Positions 8,236 to 15,721 of a stretch of DNA of 64,000 nt are shown here, in pieces. The notes beneath the pieces were generated by a model. That model was given only the letters and a program-made list of their open reading frames with translations, was not told the origin of the DNA and did no database searches. A program made the position numbers and the translations under genes. The stretch is from Pelotomaculum sp. (lineage in GTDB: Bacteria > Bacillota > Desulfotomaculia > Desulfotomaculales > Pelotomaculaceae), in the NCBI GenBank assembly GCA_018435055.1, contig JAHDOA010000006.1:1-64000 (forward strand), in the 5' to 3' direction. Within the stretch, counting starts at the first letter, position 1. Every line of letters starts with the position of its first letter.

Positions 8236-8997
8236 CTACAAGAGATGCTTTAAGTACCATGAAATGATCTCATATCCGCTGTGGAACATGATCAACGCCC
8301 CAGCCGCCAGAAAGGGGCCAAAGGGAATCAGGTCCTTCCTGTTTTTTATCCGCAGCAAAATCAGTATTAGGCCGGCCAGCCCCGCCAGCAGGCATGCCAA
8401 TAAAACAGCGGTTATTCCATTGGGCCAGCCCAGACATAGCCCTATTACAGCTGCCAGCTTGATGTCCCCGCCGCCTATGCCTCCCCGGCTGGCCAACGCC
8501 AGGGCCAGTAAAAACAAAAAGGCCGCTCCAAAACCCATCAGGGCTGATAGAACGGCCGGTTCACCTGTAAATATGACAAAAATTGCCCCCAAAAAAAGGA
8601 CAATTACTATTAACTTGTTTGGAATGATCAAGTATTCCATATCAATAATGGAAATGACCACCAATATAGATGTTAGCAGCAGCGCTTTGATGAGTTCAAT
8701 AGACAAACCAAAGCGCAGACAGGCCGTCATGAAAAGCAAACCGGTCAATAGCTCAACCAGGGGATGGGAAATGCTGATCTTGCCGCCACAAAAACGGCGC
8801 CTGCTTTTAAGCCAAAGATAATTGAGAAGCGGCGCCAGGTCAACAGCCTTTATTCTCCGGCCGCAGCAGGTACAGCGGGAAGGCGGAAATAAAATTGACT
8901 CGCCCCTGGGAATGCGGTACGCACATACGTGCAAAAAACTCCCAACAACAATTCCTGTAATAAAAAAGATATACGGCAGAACATCAAAAAAAACCAT
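8236..8997 (-). CDS. pilD: Prepilin peptidase (A24 family leader peptidase)
   Basis: A 253-aa membrane aspartyl protease that cleaves and N-methylates prepilins. The N-terminal part has VGSFLHVCAYRIPRGES and a cysteine-rich cytoplasmic loop. The catalytic aspartates are D119 (in IIDMEYLIIPN) and D178 (in GGGDIKLA), matching the Asp...GxGD arrangement. About seven hydrophobic segments are visible. The usual two CxxC pairs of the loop are only partly kept: C42 and C45 are present but the second pair shows a single C70 (FCGGK). It is the first gene of the minus-strand pil operon. Confidence 0.92.
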   Translation of the reverse strand: MVFFDVLPYIFFITGIVVGSFLHVCAYRIPRGESILFPPSRCTCCGRRIKAVDLAPLLNYLWLKSRRRFCGGKISISHPLVELLTGLLFMTACLRFGLSIELIKALLLTSILVVISIIDMEYLIIPNKLIVIVLFLGAIFVIFTGEPAVLSALMGFGAAFLFLLALALASRGGIGGGDIKLAAVIGLCLGWPNGITAVLLACLLAGLAGLILILLRIKNRKDLIPFGPFLAAGALIMFHSGYEIISWYLKHLL

Positions 8998-9242
8998 TTT
9001 ACTATCCCTGTTTCAGCCCGGACATAATTTAATAAAGGTAACGATGTTTTACAAAATTGCAAAATCACTATTAAAATGTATTATATCACGATAATATTGA
9101 AATAATTGTCGATTTGTGTAATTTATGTATAATTATTTTACAAAGAATTATTGTACCTTGAATACAATGCCGGCGCTACCTACCTCGTCGCGACTATTTC
9201 ACCTGAAGGCGGCCATAAGCAACTGCCTTTTTCCGGTATAAT
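8998..9242. other. AT-rich non-coding gap between pilD and hicA
   Basis: No supported gene. The part up to 9150 is very AT-rich and should hold the divergent pilD promoter, but I cannot pick a convincing pair of hexamers. Confidence 0.45.
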
Positions 9243-9264
9243 AAAAGAGCCTTCGGGCTCTTTT
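9243..9264. terminator. Perfect 9-bp hairpin with UUCG loop
   Basis: AAAAGAGCC-TTCG-GGCTCTTTT is flanked by AT-rich sequence on both sides and can act as a rho-independent terminator in either direction. No intact gene ends immediately upstream on either strand, so it may insulate hicAB or be left from a lost gene. Confidence 0.65.
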
Positions 9265-9289
9265 AAGAATATTATTATTTTAAAACATA

Positions 9290-9318
9290 TTGGCTTATAC
9301 ATATCTATTGTGTATAGT
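9290..9318 (+). promoter_or_regulatory. Candidate hicAB promoter
   Basis: TTGGCT (9290-9295) and TATAGT (9313-9318) are separated by 17 bases, 20 bases before the hicA ATG. An imperfect inverted repeat TTATAC...GTGTATA overlaps the spacer and -10, a natural place for HicB or HicAB to bind and autoregulate (inference). Confidence 0.5.
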
Positions 9319-9337
9319 GTAATCAAAGGGTGGGAAC

Positions 9338-9547
9338 ATGAAACGAAAAGACTTGATAAAACTTCTAGAGAAAAACGGATGGTGGATGAAACGGGAAGGG
9401 CATGACCACACCATTTATACTAACGGAACAGTAAACGAACCAATCCCCCGGCAAACTGAAATAAACGATATATTAGCAAAAAAAATCATTAAGCGGAGAG
9501 GGCTGAAAATAGCCTCTGGTCTACCACATAAAGGAGCGTGCGACTAA
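9338..9547 (+). CDS. hicA: HicA-type mRNA interferase toxin
   Basis: A 69-aa small basic protein with the HicA fold signature: an N-terminal helix (KRKDLIKLLEKNGW), then REGHDHTIY with the catalytic histidine expected at H24, and PIPRQTEINDILAKKIIKR at the C-terminal helix. HicA toxins cleave mRNA in a dsRBD-like fold. The ribosome binding site AAAGGGTGGGA precedes the ATG. It is directly followed by hicB without a gap, forming a toxin-first type II toxin-antitoxin operon on the strand opposite the pil and com genes. Confidence 0.9.
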   Translation: MKRKDLIKLLEKNGWWMKREGHDHTIYTNGTVNEPIPRQTEINDILAKKIIKRRGLKIASGLPHKGACD

Positions 9548-9943
9548 ATGACAAAGGTGTATCCTGTTATCCTTACCCCAACCAGTCATGGGTACGTGGT
9601 AACCGTTCCCGGCCTCGACATTAATACACAAGGTAAAGATCTCGCAGAGGCTATTTATATGGCTCGTGACGCCATTGGGCTTTGGGGGATATGCGAACAA
9701 GACGATGGACGTATTATCCCTGAACCGTCTACATCCGAACCCCCGCATGAAGCCAATGAGCTTGTTTCATGGGTAGACATCGACTTTGCAAAATACCGCA
9801 AAGCAAACGATTTAACTACTATGAGAGTCAACGTATCGATTCCTAAATATCTAAAAGTCCTTGGTGATGAAGCAGGAGTCAATTTTTCTCAGATCCTCCA
9901 AGAAGGACTAAAAGCCCGCCTCGGGATCGAAAGGCAGCCTTAA
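9548..9943 (+). CDS. hicB: HicB-type antitoxin
   Basis: A 131-aa antitoxin. Residues 1-65 form the degenerate RNase H-like HicB domain (YPVILTPTSHGYVVTVPGLD ... A-x5-A pattern). Residues about 92-126 (MRVNVSIPKYLKVLGDEAG...) look like a ribbon-helix-helix DNA-binding domain for autorepression. Its ATG immediately follows the hicA stop codon, so the two are translated together. Both domains seem intact, so the pair is probably functional. Confidence 0.9.
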   Translation: MTKVYPVILTPTSHGYVVTVPGLDINTQGKDLAEAIYMARDAIGLWGICEQDDGRIIPEPSTSEPPHEANELVSWVDIDFAKYRKANDLTTMRVNVSIPKYLKVLGDEAGVNFSQILQEGLKARLGIERQP

Positions 9944-10049
9944 GCCGGATGCTTTTAACTTTTTGATTAAACCCGCTGATACCGGCTGGTTATATGCTGT
10001 TCATTTACAGCCGGATTGTTCAGGCCATATATTTTGTCGCCCGGGCAAA

Positions 10050-10418
10050 TTAGTACCCGGTTAATTTGTTGTATATTTTGCTTTTATATGATCCCAGGGC
10101 ATAGTTCAATGTTCTTTTTTCCATTAGCATATCGAATTTCAGTATCTTGCCGGTCAGTTTTCTCTGCAGTAAACCTCTTTCTTCCCCATGGCAGCTGTCA
10201 ATCATTTTCTGCAGGGACATTATTTCTTTTTTTAGCTCCATCTCTTCCGGCAGCACGCCGGCGTTTTTTAAGATGGTGTAAGCCGCGCGGAGATCCGCCG
10301 GAATGTGCGCCGTGTCATCCAGGTTCAAGGGCTTGCCTTTATTGGGCAGGTTATCGAATTCCCCGCTCCGCATAGCCTCCCGGATTTTTCCCTCCGCGAT
10401 AGTCATAAATATATCCAT
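10050..10418 (-). CDS. DUF1992 (DnaJ-homologue, DJC28-type) protein
   Basis: A 122-aa protein with the DUF1992 signature GEFDNLPNKGKPLNLDDT (about residues 19-36) after an N-terminal helix containing IAEGKIREAM. The family is small, soluble and without established function; its name comes from similarity to the conserved domain of eukaryotic DNAJC28, and it has no J domain. It stands alone between hicAB and comEC; its length is normal. Confidence 0.85.
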   Translation of the reverse strand: MDIFMTIAEGKIREAMRSGEFDNLPNKGKPLNLDDTAHIPADLRAAYTILKNAGVLPEEMELKKEIMSLQKMIDSCHGEERGLLQRKLTGKILKFDMLMEKRTLNYALGSYKSKIYNKLTGY

Positions 10419-10511
10419 GCGTCCGGCCTCACTCTGAACTTATTTCAGTATACCTCCAGAATATTATAACAAAATAATCACCGGGAAATATAAATTTAAG
10501 CGCAATATTGC

Positions 10512-12944
10512 TCACATCTTATTCGTTTTTTTGCCTTGCATGATTTTTAAATTATTCCCGTCTGTGCGCATGATCACGGCGCCGTCCAGGTCCGTGCGGT
10601 AAACGGTTACGCCGGCGGCATTGAGCATATCCAGTGTGCTCCGGGCCGGGTGCCCAAAAGTGTTATGGGCGCCGACGGAAATTACCGCCGCTTCAGGCCG
10701 GACCTGCTCAACCAGGTCCGCCAGCAAGGAGCGGCTGCCGTGGTGCGGGACTTTAAGCACATCGGCTTTTAAATCCGCTTCTCCCCGCAACAGCTCCTGC
10801 TGTTCATCCAGCTCCGCGTCACCAGTAAAGATGAACGACCTGCGGCCATAGGAAATCTTGATGATCAGCGAGCTGTTGTTCAGGCCGGCCTGCGACCTCA
10901 TGACTTCACTTTTCACCGGTGACAGGACCTCTATTTTTATAGCGCTGTCCAATGCTATCCGGTCGCCCGCCAGGGCCACTTTTACAGGAATATCCCGCGC
11001 CTCAAGGCTATCCAGCAGCGCTGTGTAGGCTGCCGGCACACCTTCCGCCCGGCTGCTGCCGGCCGCCTCCGCGCCGGCATATGTAACCAGCGCCATTTTC
11101 ACGGGTAACCTTTTTGCCAGCCAGACAGCGCCCCCGCTGTGGTCCTCGTGGGGGTGGCTGAGCGCCAAAATATCCAGCCTGTGCACACCGGTTTTTCTCA
11201 GGTAAGGCTCCACTATCTGATCTCCGGCCCCTGTCCCCGTGTCAAATTCACCCGGCCTGCCGCCGGCGTCGATCAGCATGTTCCTGCCGCCCGGGGTCTG
11301 CACCAGGATGCTGTCGCCCTGCCCCACATCGATGAAATGGACTGTCAGATCCTGCCCGGGGCGCCAGGGCCACCAGAGCAAAACCAGGGCGGCAGCCAGG
11401 GCCGCGCCCGCCGGCGCCCACCTTTTGACGCGCTGCGCCACAGCCTCGCTGCAGCGGCCGGCATACACCCTGACCACGGCCAGCAAGCCGGCGTACCAGA
11501 CGGCGGCCAACACCACAGGCGGCGTAGAAAGGAAAATAACCGCCCCGGGAAGTCGCTGGCAAAAAACTATTACCGCTAAAAATATATCTAAAACGATACC
11601 TGTGCTGACGTTTACCAGGGAGGCCAGCGGCAGCCACAGCAGGCCAAGAAACGCGGCCAGTATGCCCAGGAGCATAATAATGCCGGTCAGGGGCACGGCC
11701 AGCATATTGGCAATGATAGACACAGGCGACAGGAGGTTATAGTACCAGGCCACCAGCGGCGCCGTGGCCAGCTGGGCGGCAAAGGTGACGGCAAGCGCCT
11801 GTATGGCCAGCCGGCCGGCAATACCGGGCGGCGCTCTGAACAGGTTAAGGCAGGCGCTGGTTAAAAACGGCCCGAGATATAAAATGCCCCAGGTCGCGGC
11901 GAAAGACAATTGAAATCCGGGGTGGTAAATCTGCAGCGGGTTCCGCAGCAAAATAATCAGGGCGGCCAGGGCTAGAGTTGTGGGCCAGTCCTGGTCGCGG
12001 CCAAAATGATGGGCCCAGACTAAAAGCAGCGCCATGATCGCCGAGCGCATCACAGCCGGGTTCAGCCCAGTCATCATGGCATAAATTACCAGCAGCGGTG
12101 TGGCCAGCGGGGCCGTCCAGACAGGCGGCAGCCGCAACAGCCTCAGCAGCGCCAGCAAACCACCCAGCACCAGTCCGACATGCAGCCCGGATACACTGAG
12201 TATATGCACCACGCCGGTTTCAGAAAAGGCCCGCCTGGTTTCACTGTCTATAAGACCCTGGACGCCAAAGATTATCCCGTTTAAAACTGCGGCCTGCGCA
12301 GGCGATAAGGAATGGGTGGCGGCAGCCGACAATTTTTGCTTCACCACCAGGGCGGCGCCCTGCAGCGGATTAGCCCCGCCGGCGCCAATCTTCCGCACAG
12401 CCTCATCGCCTTTGGCTATTAAAACAACCCTGATCCCTTGACGCTCCAGGTAAGTCCTGTAATCGAACAATCCGGGGTTGCCGGCGGGTTCAGGCCGGGT
12501 GAGCAACCCGGCGGCGCTTAGTATGTCGCCGTAAGCAAAAACCTGGTTTGTATCTTTTAACTGCAGGCGGACCGCTCCTGTTACTTGACCGGTTTTGCCG
12601 GATTTGGTCAACTCCTGCGCCTCAAGCAAATAATATACTTTATCCGCGCGGACATCAGGCTCTGCCACAACCCGGCCGGTCAGTACCACCCTCTGCCCGT
12701 CGTAATTGACCAGGGGAGTCTCGCTGCCTTCTATCCAGAGGCGCGACAGTGATAGGCCCAGCATGAGAAAAATGACTATCAAAAGCCGGCTGTTTTTACG
12801 CCAGGCCGATAAATATCCGATAGCGGCGGCAGCAAAAGAAAAAGCGGCCAGGATAAAAGCCACAGACGCTTTGACAGCAGTTATTTCTCCTATTAAAATG
12901 CCGGCTATAAAAAATATTGCGAAAACAACTACAGGCCTGTTCAT
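10512..12944 (-). CDS. comEC: ComEC/Rec2 DNA-uptake channel
   Basis: An 810-aa integral membrane protein needed to move single-stranded DNA across the membrane during transformation. Order: N-terminal helices and DUF4131 OB-like region (about 1-190), the Competence domain with many membrane helices (about 215-490, including HILSVSGLHVGLV), then a metallo-beta-lactamase-like domain (about 530-800) with LSHPHEDHSGG and PHHGS...SVGAHNTFGHP. This is the full three-part form. comEA lies 0.9 kb upstream on the same strand, split from it by a lytic transglycosylase gene. Confidence 0.95.
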   Translation of the reverse strand: MNRPVVVFAIFFIAGILIGEITAVKASVAFILAAFSFAAAAIGYLSAWRKNSRLLIVIFLMLGLSLSRLWIEGSETPLVNYDGQRVVLTGRVVAEPDVRADKVYYLLEAQELTKSGKTGQVTGAVRLQLKDTNQVFAYGDILSAAGLLTRPEPAGNPGLFDYRTYLERQGIRVVLIAKGDEAVRKIGAGGANPLQGAALVVKQKLSAAATHSLSPAQAAVLNGIIFGVQGLIDSETRRAFSETGVVHILSVSGLHVGLVLGGLLALLRLLRLPPVWTAPLATPLLVIYAMMTGLNPAVMRSAIMALLLVWAHHFGRDQDWPTTLALAALIILLRNPLQIYHPGFQLSFAATWGILYLGPFLTSACLNLFRAPPGIAGRLAIQALAVTFAAQLATAPLVAWYYNLLSPVSIIANMLAVPLTGIIMLLGILAAFLGLLWLPLASLVNVSTGIVLDIFLAVIVFCQRLPGAVIFLSTPPVVLAAVWYAGLLAVVRVYAGRCSEAVAQRVKRWAPAGAALAAALVLLWWPWRPGQDLTVHFIDVGQGDSILVQTPGGRNMLIDAGGRPGEFDTGTGAGDQIVEPYLRKTGVHRLDILALSHPHEDHSGGAVWLAKRLPVKMALVTYAGAEAAGSSRAEGVPAAYTALLDSLEARDIPVKVALAGDRIALDSAIKIEVLSPVKSEVMRSQAGLNNSSLIIKISYGRRSFIFTGDAELDEQQELLRGEADLKADVLKVPHHGSRSLLADLVEQVRPEAAVISVGAHNTFGHPARSTLDMLNAAGVTVYRTDLDGAVIMRTDGNNLKIMQGKKTNKM

Positions 12945-12993
12945 AAAAATCTCCGCCGTGACCTCGAATTTTTTGAGGGCAGGTGAGGGATCG

Positions 12994-13659
12994 CTATACT
13001 GTAAAATTTATTCTGTTTGCCAGCACCTTTCGTACATAATCCCTTGTTTCTTGATAGTTTGGTATGCCCCCCGCGCTGTCCACCGCTCCCGGGCCGGCAT
13101 TGTATGCGGCCAGAGCCAGGCTTACGTCACCGCCGTAACGGTCAAGCATTTGTTTTAAATAACGCACGCCGCCATCGATATTCTGCGCCGGGTCATAGGG
13201 ATTTCGCACCCCCAGCCCGGCGGCGGTAGCGGGCATTAGCTGCATCAAGCCAATTGCTCCCGCAGGTGAAACGGCGCTGGAATTGAAGTTTGATTCGGCC
13301 TGTATTACCGATTTAACCAGGGATCGGTCCACCCCATACCTGGCCGCCGCATTTTTGATCAAATTGTCCAGGCCGGCGCCGGTTCCGGCGCTGCTGCCGG
13401 CCGTCCTGCCATCTCCGCCGGATGCGGCCGCGTTTTGCGCGGCATACCCTCTCCCGGTTTTTACCGGGGCGGCGGGCGCCGCTTTGACGCCGCCGGCGAC
13501 GTAATAATTTGCCGGCGCCAGCTCCAGACCTCCAGCCAGGGCCAGTATAAGCAGCATTTCAAACTCACCGCTTTGTTCGCCGGTCCCCTTCTTCCCTTCG
13601 CTCTGAGGCCCTGCAAGGTATTCCAACAGCAACATTCTAATCAACTGGTTGACTTCCAT
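12994..13659 (-). CDS. Lytic transglycosylase, SLT domain (goose lysozyme-like)
   Basis: The chosen start gives 221 aa. The C-terminal SLT domain (about residues 95-215) has the catalytic glutamate in [15 protein letters not shown], then [10 protein letters not shown] and [10 protein letters not shown], all diagnostic. It cleaves peptidoglycan glycan strands. The N-terminal 90 residues are low-complexity Ala/Gly-rich with no clear signal peptide, so export is uncertain. The ATG at 13659 follows GGAGAGGTG at good distance; the upstream GTG at 13671 overlaps that site. Sitting between comEA and comEC, it could open the wall for DNA uptake (inference). Confidence 0.9.
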   Translation of the reverse strand: MEVNQLIRMLLLEYLAGPQSEGKKGTGEQSGEFEMLLILALAGGLELAPANYYVAGGVKAAPAAPVKTGRGYAAQNAAASGGDGRTAGSSAGTGAGLDNLIKNAAARYGVDRSLVKSVIQAESNFNSSAVSPAGAIGLMQLMPATAAGLGVRNPYDPAQNIDGGVRYLKQMLDRYGGDVSLALAAYNAGPGAVDSAGGIPNYQETRDYVRKVLANRINFTV

Positions 13660-13720
13660 GAAAAGGCGCACCTCTCCGTATTATGATAAACTTATCCGGC
13701 TATTGATAATTCTCATACCG

Positions 13721-13765
13721 GGGGTTTTGGAATAGTTCTCCACAAAAGTCAGAACCCCTTTTTTT
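13721..13765 (+). terminator. Terminator-like hairpin facing the plus strand
   Basis: GGGGTTTTG (13721-13729) pairs with CAGAACCCC (13750-13758), with one G-T pair, followed by TTTTTTT. It is oriented for plus-strand transcription, although the flanking genes are on the minus strand. Confidence 0.45.
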
Positions 13766-13874
13766 AGTATTGAAACGCGCTGACCTGAAGTAAAGATTTA
13801 AAGGATTTACTGAAAATTTATTGAATTCCTTATTTGCATAAAGAGTGATCACTTCCGTTCCAGCACTCTTATTT

Positions 13875-14507
13875 TTAATAAATGGATATTTTGTCCTTGA
13901 GGTCGGCAAATTTTTTGTCGCCAATCCCGGAAACATCCTTTAGATCTTCTATGGCCTGAAAAGGGCCGTTTGTATCTCTGTGCTGAATAATCCGCTGCGC
14001 CAGTGAGGGGCCGATGCCGGGCAGGGTATCGAGCAGGGCCTGATCGGCCGTGTTTATGTTGACCAGGCCGGCGGCGGCAGCGCCTGTTCCAGCTGGAGAA
14101 CCGCCGCCCCCAGCCGTATTAAGCCCCGCCAGCCGGCCGCCGGCTGCTGCCGGGCTGTCCTGATCACCCTGATAAGACACATAGATATCCTGCCCGTCAA
14201 CAATTTTTGCGGCAAGTTTTAATGAGTCCAGATCCGCCTCCCCCAGCGGAACGGCCATATTAACGGCGTCAATAATCCGTGTGTCGGCCGGCAGCTCGTA
14301 AACACCCGGTTTGGCCACGGCTCCGGCTACATGTACTTTTATATTCTTTACTTTTGTTTGCTCCGGCGCCGGCGCTTCCAAAGCCGGTTCAGCCGCCGGG
14401 CGCTCCTTCACCTGCGCCAGCCTGTATCCGCCGCCGAATAGAATGATCCCCACCAGGATTAAAAGGATTAATTGTTGTCTTTTTTCAATCTGGATCAACC
14501 TGAACAC
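13875..14507 (-). CDS. comEA: ComEA-family DNA receptor
   Basis: A 210-aa protein with one N-terminal membrane anchor (LLILVGIILFGGGYRLA, about residues 14-30), a SLBB domain (about 55-112, VHVAGAVAKPGVYELP) and a C-terminal double helix-hairpin-helix (about 147-208, VNINTADQALLDTLPGIG ... DLKDVSGIG). This architecture is that of ComEA, which binds double-stranded DNA outside the membrane and passes it to ComEC. Length is normal. The SLT and comEC genes follow on the same strand. Confidence 0.93.
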   Translation of the reverse strand: MFRLIQIEKRQQLILLILVGIILFGGGYRLAQVKERPAAEPALEAPAPEQTKVKNIKVHVAGAVAKPGVYELPADTRIIDAVNMAVPLGEADLDSLKLAAKIVDGQDIYVSYQGDQDSPAAAGGRLAGLNTAGGGGSPAGTGAAAAGLVNINTADQALLDTLPGIGPSLAQRIIQHRDTNGPFQAIEDLKDVSGIGDKKFADLKDKISIY

Positions 14508-14593
14508 CCCGGGCGATTAATATATTGAGGTTAATTCTACCAGATGCGACTAATTCCTCCTTTTTACCCGGATAATGCTGTATGGATTTGGCA

Positions 14594-15304
14594 TTATTTT
14601 TTATTGATAAACAGCCGGCCATCGGTGCTCAGTGTGGCCAGGAGAACTTTTTTGCTAGTAAGCCGCTGCTCGCTTAATACTTTCTGCAGCCATGTCTCAT
14701 CAAGGTCAATTTGCGCCAGGTTATCCTTCATTATATCACCGTCCATAACCAGGACTGTCGGCAACCCCTCATAGGCGGTGGAGATCCCCAGATCCGCGGG
14801 TGTAACCGGACGGTGCTGGGATTTTAAAATTACACTTAACTTTCCTGAGGTTTCCAGTACGGCAAATTCAATGTCACTCAGATCTACGATCCCCTTTTCA
14901 CGCATCTGGGCTACCAGGTCATCCAAATTATAACGGGCTTTTCTCATTTCCTTCCTTAGCAGGGCGCCATTTTTCATAATAATCTGGGGGTGGCCGCAGA
15001 TTATGCCGCGCAGCTTCCGGCTGAACAGGGTGGCGTAAGAAAGGGAAATTTGCAGGGCGGCTAAAATTAAGAGGGGCAGGATGCTGTGCCAGAGGGGGAT
15101 GTCGGTAAGCTCCATCGGCAGCGCCGCCAGCTCAGCGATAATAATGGCCACCACAAAGTCGAAAGGGGACAGCTGGCCGATTTCCCGCTTCCCCATCGCC
15201 CTGATTACCAGCAGGACCAGGAAATATACTAAAGTGGTGCGGTAAACATACTCCAAGATCAAAAACAAAACACCAGCCTTTGCTAAATATATTTGAAGAT
15301 TCAT
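14594..15304 (-). CDS. DUF421 membrane protein (YetF/YcaP type)
   Basis: A 236-aa protein with about three N-terminal membrane helices (to residue about 85) and a soluble DUF421 domain carrying LRGIICGHPQIIMKNGALL and LDDLVAQMREKGI. In spore formers such proteins have been linked to the spore or cell membrane, but the molecular role is unknown. It appears to be monocistronic, divergent from the kor operon. Confidence 0.88.
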   Translation of the reverse strand: MNLQIYLAKAGVLFLILEYVYRTTLVYFLVLLVIRAMGKREIGQLSPFDFVVAIIIAELAALPMELTDIPLWHSILPLLILAALQISLSYATLFSRKLRGIICGHPQIIMKNGALLRKEMRKARYNLDDLVAQMREKGIVDLSDIEFAVLETSGKLSVILKSQHRPVTPADLGISTAYEGLPTVLVMDGDIMKDNLAQIDLDETWLQKVLSEQRLTSKKVLLATLSTDGRLFINKK

Positions 15305-15376
15305 GATATTTAATTAAAATATTACTTTACATTGCGGGCAAATCAGGTAAAATATTAATTAGATGAAAAAGTTGTA

Positions 15377-15402
15377 TTATATTGAGATATATCTCAATAT
15401 AA
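15377..15402. promoter_or_regulatory. 26-bp perfect palindrome, candidate operator of the kor operon
   Basis: A perfect palindrome centred between 15389 and 15390 with arms TTGAGATA/TATCTCAA extended by TTATA/TATAA. The right-arm word ATCTCAATAT recurs at 15436-15445, giving a second half-site. A possible -35 TTGTAT (15372-15377) abuts it. Symmetry and placement between divergent genes suggest a dimeric repressor site. Confidence 0.5.
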
Positions 15403-15503
15403 GATATCAATAGGCAGTGGACAATGCGTCCTTTAATCTCAATATGATATAGTTTTTACAAATAAACATAATGTATTGCGCTTAAGATTTGAGGTGAAAA
15501 GAT

Positions 15504-15719
15504 ATGCACTTAGAAGCCGGATTTGCTGCCAGCTACCGGACAATTTCCATTAACACAGCCCTGTGCAAAGGTTGCGGCATCTGCGCGGCACTTTGCCCCG
15601 GGGCATTGCGCATGACCGGCAGCGGCAAGGCGGCGGTATCGGACCAGTCTCTCTGCACCGGTTGCCGCAATTGCGAAAACCACTGCCCCGACTATGCAAT
15701 TTTTATAAAGGTGGCTTGA
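15504..15719 (+). CDS. korD: 2-oxoacid:ferredoxin oxidoreductase, delta (ferredoxin) subunit
   Basis: A 71-aa protein with two 4Fe-4S motifs: C21-x2-C24-x2-C27-x3-C31 and C51-x2-C54-x2-C57-x3-C61, each followed by a proline. This is the electron-transfer subunit of four-subunit 2-oxoacid:ferredoxin oxidoreductases. The start has GAGGTGAAAAGAT upstream. It is the first gene of an operon delta-alpha-beta-gamma with 2-nt spacing to the alpha gene. Substrate (2-oxoglutarate or branched-chain 2-oxoacid) cannot be set from this subunit. Confidence 0.92.
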   Translation: MHLEAGFAASYRTISINTALCKGCGICAALCPGALRMTGSGKAAVSDQSLCTGCRNCENHCPDYAIFIKVA

Positions 15720-15721
15720 CA

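Noticed and set aside
9151-9405. 84-codon plus-strand frame overlapping hicA
   Set aside because: It runs through the hairpin at 9243 and overlaps hicA in another frame; its composition is not protein-like.
13700-13936. 78-codon minus-strand frame at the end of comEA
   Set aside because: It overlaps the comEA C-terminus in another frame and crosses a hairpin; no binding site.
15411-15428. Sigma-54 promoter (GG-N10-GC) before korD
   Set aside because: AGGCAGTGGACAATGC has 11 rather than 10 bases between GG and GC, so the strict spacing fails.
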